6,379 bases of DNA from Gammaproteobacteria bacterium (GTDB lineage: Bacteria > Pseudomonadota > Gammaproteobacteria > UBA12402): NCBI GenBank assembly GCA_028282395.1, contig JANQHY010000281.1, positions 1-6,379 of the forward strand, written 5' to 3'. The notes under the pieces are model-generated. The model did no database searches. It was given only the letters and a program-made list of their open reading frames with translations, and was not told the DNA's origin. A program made the position numbers and the translations under genes. Of this stretch, positions 6,313-6,379 are shown one piece after another; position 1 is the stretch's first letter; each line of letters begins with the position of its first letter.

Positions 6313-6379
6313 TTTATTTTACTTCAATATATTCAATAACTTAATAAGTCACTATTCATAAATATGTACTACAATTGCA
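6313..6379 (-). other. AT-rich upstream region of the Nudix-like gene
   Basis: Sixty-seven bases of very AT-rich DNA upstream of ATG 6312. A TATATT hexamer on the minus strand (6331-6326) lies only 13 bases before the ATG, which would leave almost no leader, and no matching -35 is convincing. I cannot place a promoter here with confidence; it may lie beyond the window. Confidence 0.3.

Overview
The window most resembles a stretch of a moderately AT-rich gammaproteobacterial chromosome. The basis is the Mfd protein, which recalled comparison aligns over its whole length with E. coli Mfd. The N-terminal 'PPLP...AAALAIA' style also recalls purple-sulfur-bacteria-like gammaproteobacteria. Genus cannot be fixed by eye.

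Layout. (1) Positions 1-279, minus strand: the start of a secreted or periplasmic protein that runs off the left edge. It begins at TTG behind a strong ribosome binding site and has a clear signal peptide. A hairpin sits in its leader (301-329). (2) Positions 280-462: a divergent intergenic region with a perfect TATAAT and a good ribosome binding site serving the rightward transporter gene. (3) Positions 463-1710, plus: a divergent Nramp (SLC11) family metal transporter with altered metal-site and proton-pathway residues. (4) Positions 1743-5198, plus: a full-length mfd, the transcription-repair coupling factor, only 32 bases after the transporter and probably read through from it. (5) Positions 5199-5361: a convergent intergenic region holding an imperfect inverted repeat of the common 'GTCATTGCGAG...GAATCCAG' type and a weak leftward terminator-like hairpin. 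(6) Positions 5362-6312, minus: one long reading frame for a Nudix-like protein with a C-terminal coiled-coil and Gln-rich tail, interrupted by two in-frame TAG codons. Seen frame by frame it looks like two unrelated small ORFs, but they share a frame and the Nudix-like box lies across the gap. (7) Positions 6313-6379: its AT-rich upstream region.

The transporter and mfd have no obvious functional link beyond likely co-transcription. The most interesting locus is the Nudix-like frame. The second TAG replaces the position where Nudix enzymes carry a metal-binding, catalytic Glu, yet about 220 codons downstream remain open and protein-like. That fits a recent pseudogene best, but UAG readthrough or recoding should be excluded. 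I found no mobile-element genes, tRNA, rRNA or CRISPR array.
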